Source of the DNA: Henricia sp. BOLD:AAB3569
Lineage: Eukaryota; Echinodermata; Asteroidea; Spinulosida; Echinasteridae
NCBI GenBank assembly: GCA_037783545.1
Contig: JBBELK010000399.1
Location: 248,001 to 312,000 of the forward strand
Length of the DNA stretch: 64,000 nucleotides
Direction: 5' to 3'
Below the pieces are notes generated by a model. The model saw only the letters and a list, made by a program, of their open reading frames with translations. It made no database searches and was not told the DNA's origin. Positions within the stretch are counted from its first letter, which is position 1, and every line of letters starts with the position of its first letter. Shown in pieces: positions 35,797-47,053 of the stretch. The position numbers and the translations under genes were made by a program.

Positions 35797-36190
35797 TTTT
35801 CGTATACATTGAACAAAGATTTTAAGGAAATTACCTCCTGGAATCAACACATATGTAATTTTAAGATATACTTCCCACTTGCACTTTTGTCGCAAATGTT
35901 GCTTTTCTGTAGAAAAATCACGTTTTCTTCTTCAAAAATTGCCTTCAGTTAGTGCACAAGTTAACCATTCACGCGCACGCAGCGCCCTCTGTTGTCGCGC
36001 TTACGCACAGACCACTCGCCATGTCATTTTGTGCTTTACTTTATGCAGTAATTTTATCATTTATTTATCTCAATAATGCAACATTTGCGACGGAAGTGTC
36101 AGTGGGAAGTATATCTTAGAATTGAATAAGCTATCGATTCCAATATATAAATTCACCCAAATCCGTGTTCAATGTATATGAAAAAAAAAT
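35797..36190. mobile_element. Second copy of the GTATACATTGAACAAAG MITE
   Basis: The left half is nearly identical to 31080-31260. The right inverted end is diverged (CGTGTTCAATGTATATG). Confidence 0.7.
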
Positions 36191-36780
36191 CCAAATCAAG
36201 TAACAGGTCTCGCCAGTTAGTACAAATTGTCAACTAACCACTGAGACCTGGTCATGTATTTAGATCAAGTAACGGGTCTCGCCAGTTAGTACAAATTATC
36301 AACTAACCACTGAGACCTGGTCATGTATTTAAATAAAGTAACAGGTCTCGCCAGTTAGTACAAATTATCAACTAACCACTGAGACCTGGTCATGTATTTA
36401 AATCAAGTAACATGTCTCGCCAGTTAGTACAAATTGTCGACTAACCACCGAGACCTGGTCATGTATATATTTAAATCAAGTAACAGGTCTCACCAGTTAG
36501 TACAAATTGTCAACTAACCACTGAGCCCTGGTCATGCATTTAAATCAAGTAACAGGTCTCGCCAGTTACTGTAAAAGCCAATATTTTCGCGTACAAATAT
36601 TTTCGCGCATTTCAACATCACTGACATTTTCGCGAGTTGTTATTTTCGCGGGCTCTGTCTGGTGCGCGAAATGCGCGAAAATATAACCACCGCGAATATT
36701 TCAGCTTTTACAGTAGTACAAATTGTCAACTAACCACTGAGACCTGGTCATGTATTTAAATCAAGTAACAGGTCTTTTGG
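36191..36780. repeat. ~84-bp tandem array interrupted by a MITE
   Basis: About seven units of AAGTAACAGGTCTCGCCAGT, then TAGTACAAATTGTCAACTAA and CCACTGAGACCTGGTCATG. Each unit has an internal imperfect palindrome (AGGTCTC/GAGACCT). The seventh unit is split by the MITE at 36569-36713. Confidence 0.9.
36569..36713. mobile_element. MITE with TTTTCGCG motifs and TA target site
   Basis: Ends CTGTAAAAGC and GCTTTTACAG, with TA at 36567-36568 and 36714-36715. Deleting the element and one TA restores CCAGTTAGTACAAATT as in neighbouring array units, a clean Tc1/mariner-type insertion signature. Confidence 0.92.
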
Positions 36781-36887
36781 CACTTAAAAAGTGACAATCC
36801 CCATATCTTGGGTGGGGAAGCCTGGGGGAGGGGTGGGAGAAACAGTTTATGTGCTGTGTGAACATTTCTTTTGTTTCCATTCAACAG

Positions 36888-37002
36888 GACCAGTTTGTGA
36901 AGCTCCCTTTGCTGCCCATGCTTGGCCTCACCTGGACTATTGGACTCCACGTACATGTCTCTCTCCTGTTGGAATCTATTTGTCATCATGAGCAGCTTTC
37001 AG
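36888..37002 (+). other. Exon-like block, first copy of a duplicated segment
   Basis: Preceded by TTGTTTCCATTCAACAG and followed by GTATTG, so it is bounded like an exon. It is repeated at 39391-39509 with a 4-bp indel. On the plus strand frame 0 is open (DQFVKLPLLPMLGL). On the minus strand both copies read MMTNxFQQERDMYVESNSPG, a more protein-like frame. I do not recognise it. Confidence 0.35.
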
Positions 37003-37040
37003 GTATTGTAATGATCAGCTTGTTAACCTTTTCCCAATGT

Positions 37041-37531
37041 AATAAACTCCTCAAAAAAGTTTGGAAAGTCAAGTTTGACTGACGATTTCTCTCTTGTTGC
37101 AAAATAATTTCCTTGAATTTTATATCATTGGAAAGTCCTGTTATTCCTCTTTACGATGTGTCATTTGTTATAATTAAGCAATTGGGGGATGTGCAGCACA
37201 GCTGAATACGGGGGTGGGTGTAAAGTGAAATGTTACAAAATGCATTGCTATTGTCAAAAAGTGCATTGACACATTCCCATCCTCCAAGCAAAAGGGGAAT
37301 GCAGTGGCATGACAATAGCAGTGAATTTTGTGATATTTCACTTTCCACCCACCCCTGTATTCCGCTATACTGCACATCCCCCAATTGATTAATCATAACA
37401 AATGACACATCACTGTAAAGAGGAATAACAGGGCTTTCCAATGATACCAAATTCAAGGGAAATGATTTTGTAACAAGAGAGAAATCGTCAGTCAAACTTG
37501 ACTTTCCGAACTTTTTTTGAGGAGTTTATTT
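37041..37531. mobile_element. Foldback element with ~220-bp arms
   Basis: AATAAACTCCTCAAAAAAGT on the left is mirrored by CTTTTTTTGAGGAGTTTATT on the right; the arms meet near 37257-37285. It lies between the duplicated exon-like blocks. Confidence 0.88.
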
Positions 37532-37696
37532 ACCTAAGGACTGTTAAAAACCTGTGCTTGGGTGGGACTCGAACCCTCAACCTCCTACAACAGTGTTTTT
37601 TAAAACTTTTGACCACTCGCCAAAATGTAACACAAAAATATCAGATCAAACCTTTTGGCAGGATTTATGAATATTCATGAGTAGGGGTCCCTACAC

Positions 37697-39110
37697 CTCT
37701 GTACCAGTTTTGTTTCTTACGTGCAACATGATGGATATGGTTTCATGGTGCTGTGTTCAGTGTCCAAACAAGGTAAAATGGATTGACCAACTGCACATGT
37801 GCAGTGATTATGAATATTCATGAGTAGGTTTCCTCTACAGCTCTGTACCAGTTTTGTTTTTTACATGCAACATGATGGATATGGTTTCATGGTGCTGTGT
37901 TCAGTGTCCAAACAAGGTAAAATGGATTGACCAACTGCACATGTGCAGTGATTATGAATATTCATGAGTAGGTTTCCTCGTTGTTGTTGTTGTTGTTGTA
38001 TATTTTATGGCATCTTCGGCAACTAAGGCCCTTTATGCCATCAACTATACGGTTTTAGCTTTAACTATACTATATTATCAACTTGAGATGACGAAGAAGG
38101 AGTCGCAGTTTTAGAAGTGGGAGGAAAACCCCCAGAGAAATGCCCCAGGGGAAAACCCACGCGGTCAAGTAGGGACTGCAAACCCAATCCACATACATGC
38201 CCCGGATTCGAACCCGGGACGCCAGAGGTGAAAGGCGAGGAAAGAACCCGTACGCCAACCCGACCGGCTCTGTACCAGTTTTGTTTTTTACATGCAACAT
38301 GATGGATATGGTTTCATGGTGCTGTGTTCAGTGTCCAAACAAGGTAAAATGGATTGACCAACTGCACATGTGCAGTGATTATGAATATTCATGAGTAGGT
38401 TTCCTCTACAGCTCTGTACCAGTTTTGTTTTTTACATGCAACATGATGGATATGGTTTCATGGTGCTGTGTTCAGTGTCCAAACAAGGTAAAATGGATTG
38501 ACCAACTGCACATGTGCAGTGATTATGAATATTCATGAGTAGGTTTCCTCTACAGCTCTGTACCAGTTTTGTTTTTTACATGCAACATGATGGATATGGT
38601 TTCATGGTGCTGTGTTCAGTGTCCAAACAAGGTAAAATGGATTGACCAACTGCACATGTGCAGTGGCTTACGAATATTCATGAGCAGGGTTTCTTCACAC
38701 CTCTGTACCAGTTTTGTTTTTTTACATGCAACATGATGGATATGGTTTCATGGTGCTGTGTTCAGTGTCCAAACAAGGTAAAATGGATTGACCAACTGCA
38801 CATGTGCAGTGGCTTACGAATATTCATGAGCAGGGTTTCACTACACCTCTGTACCAGTTTTGTTTGTTACATACAACATGATGGATATGGTTTCATGGTG
38901 CTGTGTTCAGTATCCAAACACAGTAAAATTGATTGACCAACTGCACATGTGCAGTGGCTTATGAATATTCATGACAGGGTTTCCTTACACCTCTGTACCA
39001 GTTTGGTTTGTCAGATGCAACATGATGGATATGGTTTCATGGTGCTGAGCACAATTGCATTGTGGGTAAAATATCACTTTTGTAGTGGTTTATGAATATT
39101 CATAAGTTGG
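37697..39110. repeat. 144-bp satellite, eight units, split by a SINE
   Basis: Units start CTCTGTACCAGTTTTG at 37697, 37841, 38268, 38412, 38556, 38701, 38847 and 38991. Each contains ATGATGGATATGGTTTCATG and the 14-bp palindrome CTGCACATGTGCAG, which is degenerate in the last unit. The last three units diverge most. Confidence 0.93.
37979..38267 (-). mobile_element. tRNA-derived SINE, family 2, nested in the satellite
   Basis: On the minus strand: GGGTTCGAATCC box B, then GGATTGGGTTTGCAGTCCCT, CCGCGTGGGTTTTCC, and a (CAA)n tail (the GTTGTTGTT at 37979-37998). The satellite unit resumes right after its tRNA end. Fragments: 53891-54025, 61553-61732, 63186-63690. Confidence 0.85.
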
Positions 39111-40074
39111 ATTTCTTTTTTATATTCATAAGTTGGATGTACTTTTTGGATTAAAAACAATCCATGAAGGTGTATTTTCTTGAAAAATTAAAAGTGAAGT
39201 ATGCATAATTTTGCTGGTTTTGCAGACATCGGTAAAAATTCCACCAATGGGAACAAAAAGTGATAATAACTTGAACTGTTTGAAGCACACACTTTGAAAA
39301 ATAGTTCATGTATTTGCTTTATTTAATTATTTTAATGCATTTTGTCCCATTTATCATTTTGTAACAGCCTTTCTGATTTCCTTTCAACAGGACCAGTTTG
39401 TGAAGCTCCCTTGTGTTGCTGCCCATGCTTGGCCTCACCTGGACTATTGGACTCCACGTACATGTCTCTCTCCTGTTGGAATTCATTTGTCATCATGAGC
39501 AGCTTTCATGTATGTAAACAGTCTGATAAACTCATTACTAGTTCCTAGTACTTTCATACTTCAAGCTAATACTTCCTAAATTCAAGATGATTCCATGTGG
39601 CAATGATTTTCATGCTCTAAATAGGTGAAACCAATCGCAATTAAACTGTTGGACAAAACATTGTGCTGCAACAAAATCGGACTTTACGGGATTTGACTGA
39701 AATTGTTTAAGAGTCCCAATTTGCAGTGACTAAAAATTTTACTTCACGAGTTGACGAGATAAAACGACTAAAAGTGTTGATAGCAATGGTAACAAACACC
39801 ACATGATTTTTGTTCCCGTGTAAAATGGTGCTTCTTCACAGAATTTTGTATTTAACCATTAATTCAACACAAAAACTATGCATGGATTTTTCAGGTTTTC
39901 TGAAGTATTACTGCATCTATGTGGCTAAAATTTCTTTAATGCAGTTTATCAACATTCTTTACAATCTTTAGTTATGTAATCTGTCTTTGAAAGCAGTCGG
40001 TTTTTTAAAGAGAAATTTTAAATATACTTTTCCAAAAAAGAAATGGAATTTTTGTTAATGTCATTTCGTTATCA

Positions 40075-40480
40075 GAACAGAAGTCTGTTGAATACAGTAA
40101 ACTTGTGGATAACAAGGCACTGATCGACCAATCACTTCGGAATCGCTTTCATGACTGTTCTGCTTCAGTGATTTTGTCCAGATCCAAGAGGACCTGTTTG
40201 AACAAAGTGATTTCCACAGTAATGAATGTGACATTTTCTGTTTTTGGGAGAATCCTGCAGTTAAGGGCTCTCAGGAATAAAATGTTTGGTTTTCAACCTG
40301 ATTGAGCCTGCATGGGATGAGCTGACCTCTGGAGCTGTGCATCGCAAAAACAGCCCTAGTAGTACAGGAGCTCAGGGAGGTACTTTAGGCAGAGTGGCGC
40401 ACCCTGCCTTAGGGGCTCTTACAGAGGCTGGTGCAGTCAGCCTTGCCACAAGAGATGGTCATACACATTACTGACCGATA
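40075..40480. mobile_element. Dispersed ~400-bp repeat, family C
   Basis: Contains GTGGATAACAAGGCACTGAT and AGGAGCTCAGGGAGG. Inverse copy at 50600-51028; partial copies at 52420-52555 and 54026-54470. It creates a shared spurious 66-codon ORF (MDNKALIDQS), not a gene. Confidence 0.75.
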
Positions 40481-40737
40481 AAATGTTACATTTCGGTCAG
40501 ATTATAATTTGCATTTTATTTGTTAAATCGTATATTACTGTAATTATAGATCTACTGCAACTGATTGAAACAATGAATGACTTTCTTTCTTGCATTCACA
40601 GTCTGTTGCTACTAATCATGCCGACTGGTCACCCACCCTCCATCTTCAAATTCACTGTCAAGAAGACGTCTGGCCAGTTTTCACCTACGGTAAGTCATGA
40701 TCCATTGTTTTATTCATCTTTAATAATAATAATAATA

Positions 40738-41010
40738 TTGGATCTTATATATCCTGCGGGATACTCATGGTGCTTTACAACATTATTACCCCTGGTCATT
40801 GGGCACAACTCCCTGGGGAGTATGCAGCCCTGGCAGCCTGACACAAGCACTCAAAGGCTGCAACCCTTGCAGGTACCCATTTAGTCCTGGGTGGAGAGAG
40901 GCAACTTATGGCAAAGTGCCTTGGCCAAGGGCACACACACACACATCGTGTTCGGGCTGGAATCAAACCTACGACCGTATAATTAGGCACGCTCTTGCTG
41001 TCAAGTTTGA
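40738..41010 (-). mobile_element. SINE family 3, second copy
   Basis: Shares CCCTGGGGAGTAT and GGCAAAGTACCTTG-like segments with 30544-30900. Ends with a tRNA-like GGAATCAAACCTACGACC. Contains a short (CA)n. Confidence 0.65.
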
Positions 41011-41540
41011 TTGCACAAACCAATAACATCACTCATGGCCCCCATCAGTTTGTTTAATATAACCACCAAACAATTTTCATGGATCTAAGGATGTTCATTA
41101 CTGACAATTCTGGAGTTGTTTTTTTATAAACACCTGTCACCCTTGGCATATAAACAGAATATTGCATTGTGATCGAACAACACGCCAAAAACGATCTTCT
41201 AAATACAAGTGTGACATTTTGAAGATTTATTGAGAATTTGCTCATAATGTACAAATTCTGCAGTATGTTTTAATTTTATGTTTTGTTGATTTCCGACAGG
41301 GTTGCAAAGTAATGTCGACCAGGAGCAGAATTCTCTCGCAATCTGTTTGTGATGTGGGAACTCCAGTACATCACTTCATTTTGGGTAAGTTGAAATGATT
41401 TTATATCGGCCAATCGTCAAAAATAAATTCATGTGCACAACATTCAGAAATTGTGTCCAAGCATTTCATTTCCCTCCCAATAAAGTCTTCGGAGTACAAC
41501 AGTCACAATTTTGGACAAACTGAGTCTGAAAAAATTTCCA

Positions 41541-41789
41541 AGTATGCAGCCTTCCCAATGCACTATCTCCAAGTATGCAGCCTTCCCAATGCACTATCTC
41601 CAAGTATGCAGCCTTCCCAATGCACTATCTCCAAGTATGCAGCCTTCCCAATGCACTATCTCCAAGTATGCAGCCTTCCCAATGCACTATCTCCAAGTAT
41701 GCAGCCTTCCCAATGCACTATCTCCAAGTATGCAGCCTTCCCAATGCACTATCTCCAAGTATGCAGCCTTCCCAATGCACTATCTCCAG
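41541..41789 (+). repeat. 31-bp minisatellite, eight units
   Basis: Unit TCCAAGTATGCAGCCTTCCC followed by AATGCACTATC, near identical. A single diverged unit lies at 41871-41907. The 31-bp length keeps all three frames open, so the 77-114 codon ORFs here are artefacts. Confidence 0.95.
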
Positions 41790-42443
41790 TCTCATAAAGA
41801 ATGACTAAGCATTTCATTTCCCTTCCCTATACACCAGTCACAATTTTTCACAAACCGAGTCTGAAAAAATGTCCAAGTATGCAGCCTTCCCACCGCACTA
41901 TCTCCAGTCTCAAAAAGAATTACTTAGTATAAAGTCCTCTGTAGTTAATTTGTGCCAGCTATGTTGTTTGAAAATTTGTTCTTTTCCCTTCAGAGACATG
42001 TTGAAAGAATCAAGTCAACTGGACCTTCTGCTCAACCTCAAAAAAATGACTAAGTGTTTGTAAACAAACCAAAAGCTTTCCCTTTTGATATGTATCCTAA
42101 AAAGTCTTTCTCCAAAAACAAAAAAAATGACTAACAGTTTGTAAACAAACAATTTGTTCCAGCAGTCCTCTTTCCATTCAACAGTTTGTAAACATTGACT
42201 TGTACTTTAATTTAAACAATCTTATTTAAACAGTGTTACATATTAAAATTAACTTCCAAAGTCAAAATAAAAGTCATTGACAACAAAGGTTTTATTTGTA
42301 AACAAGTCTCATTTTATTCTGTACTCCAATTAAATAAACCAAGTAATAATATATGCAAACAAAATGTTCATTAAAGTAATTTATGCAAGGTCCAATTTCC
42401 TATTGTCTTTACAGATAGGTTTTGCCCTGGCGGCCAGAATTAT

Positions 42444-42479
42444 AAAAAAATCGAACAGGGGTTACCCTGTCCGATTTTT
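42444..42479. other. Hairpin AAAAATCG-ACAGGG / CCCTGT-CGATTTTT
   Basis: AAAAATCGAACAGGG and CCCTGTCCGATTTTT pair with one bulge around GTTA. Confidence 0.7.
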
Positions 42480-42599
42480 CTAATATATTGAAATGGAGGT
42501 TTCATACCTGTTACAGAAAAGATTAATAAAAATCCTGTACAAAGAAATACACTTCAAATGATTTGTATACAGTTACCAATCTTTAGGAAATACTGCAAA

Positions 42600-44567
42600 A
42601 TAAAATCTAGCCGATATTCTTCTCTTCAGCGACCATATCTGAAAATCAAACAAAAAGAGCACATTCGTTAAAATCTTAGAAGGCGATTTTCAATGGTTTA
42701 CGTAAAAATGGCACAAATTGTTAGTTTTACTTCAAGCGATGGAAAACAAGTTTTAAAATGACAATTTATCAGGGTTATATTCATACAAAAAATTTCATTT
42801 CAAACAAATTTTTCGTGAAAAGAGTTCAAGTATCAAGCTTTTGTTTCCGAGTCTGTGCAAAAGGTTTAGCAATTATACGCAAGAAGAAATGACTTCCATT
42901 TTTTTAACCACTTCAGTGAAGGAAAAACGTTGAAGTTTATTATTATGTCATGCAGAACAATTCTTCCACATACAAATCTTATGCTAAATTTCTGCATTGA
43001 TTTTTGTTCTGATTCAAATTGTAAAATGCAATGGTTTCCATGATACATCTGCCAAATTAAGTTGTGCAAGAAATTTGGTCAGTTCTCTTGAATTTTATAA
43101 AGAGGGTAAATTTGCTTACTTTTTAAATCTGCAATCTTCGTGGAAGATCGTCGCAGCTATTTGTCGATTATAGCCTGAAAAAAGAAAGCAAAAATTTCTT
43201 AATCATTTATATTTTGGGATAAATTTCAAAACATTAATTTAACCTGCCGTAATGTTTCTAAACTGGTCATAACCATGATTTTGAGGTTAACAGGGTATGT
43301 TAGTACCAATAATACCATACACGTTTGCCACTAATTTTAGCAGTGCGAAAAAAAATCTGCAAAAAGTGAGGTTTTCGAATACCATTGTAATCGTTTTTAC
43401 CTGTAAAATATATTTATATTAAATATAAAACAATTTTTTTTTTCTAAAGCCGTTATGTGTAATAATTTTCCCTCAAAAGTTACAATTAAAAAGATCCCAT
43501 TTGTAAATTTGTCTTTTCTTGGAATTCAATAATTGCCGGCATAAGGATTATTTAAAAGGAAAGAATTTAGTAGTTGACCAAGGCTGGTTGAAAGGTGTTT
43601 TCTAATAAGAGGAATTTTATTTTTCATCAATACAGATGGAATAAGGGATTTTCGCATTCCGCGGCAATCTTGAAAAAAATCGCTGGCAGCCAATGATTAG
43701 CGCCATTGTAAATGACGTCAGTCGGTGAGATATCTGCCATGAGCTTTTCATTGGCTGCCAGCAATTTTGTTCCCCTCTACTGGATTTTTAAATTTCAAGA
43801 TGGCCACGGAATGCAAAAATCTCTTATTACATAGATACGCCATCAATTTATTGACCCATTCTTGCAACAAGCATGTTTTCCCCCAAACTCATACATTTTG
43901 CATTACCAGCCCCGACAATTGTACAACCAACAGATTTTGATCTGAAACTCCACAAACATATATTACATCATAAATGGATTTTTTCCCTGATAATTTTGAT
44001 TTACCTTTTCCTTGGTGCTACAGTTACTCAGGAGATGACTTTACTCTGAAACTAGAAAGAGAAAAGAGCAAACAAATTAGTAGAAATGCATTAGGATGTT
44101 ACAACCAAATTCGGAAAGAATTTACAAGTCGGACGTCACATAAGCCCTCATGCACTAGCCTATGAAACAACTCAAAAATATTCTAAGTTTTTCCTAGTAA
44201 ATTCTTCATATTTTTCCCCATCCAAATTTTGGTTTCTTCATTAGATTTGCACTTATTGATGTATAATAAATGATTTTAAGGCAAAATTAGTGACGTCCGA
44301 GTACTAAATTCTTACCCATATTTCCTTTCCCGAATGAATACTATCAAAGTGAAAACCCAATACATTCATACCGACCAACCCAAAACTGAACCAAAAACAT
44401 ATTTTGATATATGAAAGTCACAAACTACATAACCATAAATACATTTAACTCTTTTATGTCAGAAAATAACATAAAACTGAATGCACAGTACAAGGTTTAA
44501 AGTACATGTAAGTTAACTTACCGTTTCTGCAAAGGTGCAGTGAATTTAATGCTGGTATTTTCACCAT
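42600..44567 (-). other. Candidate spliced micropeptide or lncRNA locus
   Basis: Minus-strand blocks with canonical splice sites: 44567-44522 (ATG in context TCAAGATGG; donor GTAAGT), 44051-44005 (after TTTTCTCTTTCTAG), 43174-43120 (after TTTTTTCAG; donor GTAAGC) and from 42638 (after GATTTTCAG). Skipping the second block, the frame runs MVKIPALNSLHLCRNG, YNRQIAATIFHEDCRFKK and YGR, then stops: 37 codons across three exons. Including it gives a stop after 18 codons. I do not recognise the peptide. A second frame in the last block reads MVAEEKNIG then stop, so the coding frame is uncertain. Confidence 0.3.
43640..43828. mobile_element. MITE, AATAAGGGATTTTCGCATTCC ends
   Basis: AATAAGGGATTTTCGCATTC is inverted at the right end as GGAATGCAAAAATCTCTTATT. 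An inner CTGGCAGCCAATGA / TCATTGGCTGCCAG pair lengthens the stem. Confidence 0.85.
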
Positions 44568-46086
44568 CTTGACTGACAGACCGCACACTTCCAGCAATGT
44601 CTCCAAAGAAAAAACCAGAATCTTGTCTTAAACTTCACTATTTATTCCAAACTGCTTCTACGGTTCACTGCTTTGTCCCACGTGATGACTAGTTAGTGCT
44701 ATTCAGATAAAGCCTGCTTTGTTGTATTTTGGGTGCATTTTGTAACGTTGAATATCTAGCACATTCCAGGCGCATCTGGGGTCAACTAAACTTAGAATGC
44801 ATTCAGTCTGTCAAAACGCAATCTGACGATCTCAATTCACCGTCAATTGTCTTCAAAGAGTCTTGGAAATTCTTTGAAATTTTGTTGGCCGGGACTTTGT
44901 CACATAAAAGATGAGTGCAGTCAGGGTAGAATGTTTTCTTTTCAATAAAACACCTGGAAACCCACTTGAATGCAATGCCTTTGTGGCCCATTACATAACA
45001 ACATAATGAAATGGCTGGGAAGCAAGATGCAAAAAACACAATACAACTATTATTTAAAGACGTCTTCATTGTCCCACGAATCTTGGAATTCCTTACCCTT
45101 TCTTTTCAATGTCCTTTAGGGTCACATATGCAGCACGATACGTGCATAGAGTACCCCTGCCCCTTCCTTTGTTCCTCCATTGTGTCTCAAACATCCAAAG
45201 ACTTTCAAAGGAATTCCTTTCTGCTTTCATGGGCAGCTGGTGTGTGTGCGTTAACAAAAGTGTGTCGAGGTACTGGTACCCCCTTGGATTTTATGGAACA
45301 GTCTTCTTTTGACCAAAAAATTACACAATTTGTCCCAAATTCGAGATATGTCAGTCCCTACATGTTCTCTTATGTAGACAAAGATAGAAGGTGATAAGTC
45401 TTAAGGGAACATTAATTGTAATTATGAAGCAGAAGACTTTTTATAAAATGTAAAACATATCTAAAAATTTAATACATGATCTCACTATTAATCTTACACA
45501 ATAGATTATGACAATTGTGGCAAATTACATGAAAATTTACAGACATAAAGAAAATAGACAAAATGCATTTTCATGTTTTTTTTTTATAACAAAACTTTAT
45601 TTCTCAAGGGCTCTTCAGACTTTAATTATCCATCATTATTTTCCTGCTCAAAATTGGAAAAGTGACAATAAAAAGCTGAGGTTTGAGAATATATGCCAAG
45701 CAGTCATTTTTACCAAAGAGGAAGGAAAGTTTGCCTTTACAAATTGTGGAGAAAATATATTTTTGACAAAATTTCAATAAAAATGCAATGCTCGGTTTAT
45801 AAAAATTCCTGTCTAGAATGCCCCCTTCCCACGAACAAATGTGAAATAATATGAAATATGACTAAATAGTGCTACTATTTTGGGTTAAAAAAAGATTTAT
45901 TCAAACATTATTTCTCAGATTTCTTTAACTGAACACCTTTCAATAAATATACATCCACGCTCTAAGTACCCACCAAAACCCTTTCCATATATAGTACTTT
46001 ATTCAATGTACTGTATTTAATTCCATTACACATTTTTTCAGTTAACAGTATAATTGCCACAAAAATACACCATATTAATAATAACT
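44568..46086. other. Intergenic, no gene recognised
   Basis: AT-rich sequence with ORFs of 60-130 codons lacking domains. Confidence 0.4.
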
Positions 46087-46402
46087 GTACTTTAAATAAC
46101 CCTGAATGCCGCAATAGGGCGACATTTCGGGAAGTCTCCCCCCCCGGGGACCACCGAAATTTCGGCAAGAGTCACCCAAAATGACACCTTATTTTTTTAC
46201 CCAAAGCTTCCAAAAATGCTTCCAGACCCAAGAGACACAGTTCCAGACCCAATAAAAATGGTTCTCGATTTAAAAAAAATGGTTTTTGACCTTAAAAAAA
46301 TGATTTTTTTTAACTCACAAATATTAGGGCGACACCAAAATGTCGCCCTATTGAGCACGTCGCCCTAATATACCTTTTTTACACACGATTTGTCGCCCTA
46401 TC
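46087..46402. mobile_element. MITE-like block with TAGGGCGACA ends
   Basis: AATAGGGCGACATTTCGG on the left; TTAGGGCGACACCAAAATGT then CGCCCTA and further TGTCGCCCTA copies on the right. The internal palindrome at 46325-46351 is strong. Confidence 0.6.
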
Positions 46403-46635
46403 CTACAATTCATAGTATTTTAGCACAGTAGGTTTTTTTTACAGAGTACATTTTTCGTTTCATTGAGACTTCGTGAACTGTACAAAAAGAGTCTAAAAGT
46501 GAATTATAAATTTTAAAATAAAACGTCTCCCATAATTGGCTAAAAAATAAAAGCAGTGATGTAGTTGAAGTCAGTCACCAAGGACAAGTAAATATACCAA
46601 AAAAAATTGACATGGTTTACGACTTGCAACATATA

Positions 46636-47053
46636 CACCATGTTTACACTGGTCCCGAGTTCGGGATCAAGATTGATCCCCGATAAGAATGCGTCAGTGT
46701 TAACCGCAATGATTCGGAGTGCCGCGTTTACATTCTGTAAGTGATCTCGAGCGCGGCACCGGAAGTTGCAGTCAAAGGTCATGCTACTATGTGTGCATGT
46801 ACAGTGTACAAGGCCGCTTGAATTACGCAGGTTTTTCCCCCGCAACGGCTGTGGAGCGGATGCGGTAAAGATGGTAACGATTAATTGCTTATCTAACCGC
46901 AAACTGATCATCGGGGTTCGACCCTCCGCCGACGCGAGACCAAAATCTCGGGGTCTGATCCGGGGCCAATTTGGTCCCGAGAGCTTTTATACTCAGTTTG
47001 TGATCCGGAGCTAGGTGTTCGACCCTGAGCTCGGGATCAAGTGTAAACAGGCC
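46636..47053. mobile_element. MITE family E, complete
   Basis: Starts TGTTTACACTGGTCCCGAGT and ends GAGCTCGGGATCAAGTGTAA then ACA, which are inverted termini. The interior is CpG-rich. The copy at 29369-29773 lacks the right end. Confidence 0.8.

Larger units (their letters stand above)
39391..42063 (+). other. Candidate spliced transcript, coding status unclear
   Basis: Blocks with good splice signals: 39391-39509 (second copy of the duplicated block), 40602-40689 (after TTGCATTCACAG, before GTAAGTCA), 41300-41384 (after TTTCCGACAG, before GTAAGTTG) and a block from 41994 (after TTCTTTTCCCTTCAG). Joining 40602-40689 to 41300 gives ADWSPTLHLQIHCQEDVWPV then FTYGLQSNVDQEQ, with a stop at 41350. 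A second open frame gives LLLIMPTGHPPSIFKFTVKK then TSGQFSPT. Two competing frames and no recognised family mean this may be a non-coding or decayed gene. Confidence 0.35.

Noticed and set aside
36191-36780. CRISPR-like array
   Set aside because: Units are repeated whole with no unique spacers, in a eukaryotic genome; it is an ordinary tandem array.
40105-40305. Peptide MDNKALIDQS shared with 50792-50992
   Set aside because: Both are copies of dispersed repeat family C; frames diverge between copies and no domain is present.
41453-41808. Overlapping frames of 77-114 codons with repeated SKYAAFPMHYLQ
   Set aside because: Translation of the 31-bp minisatellite; all frames are open because 31 is not a multiple of 3.
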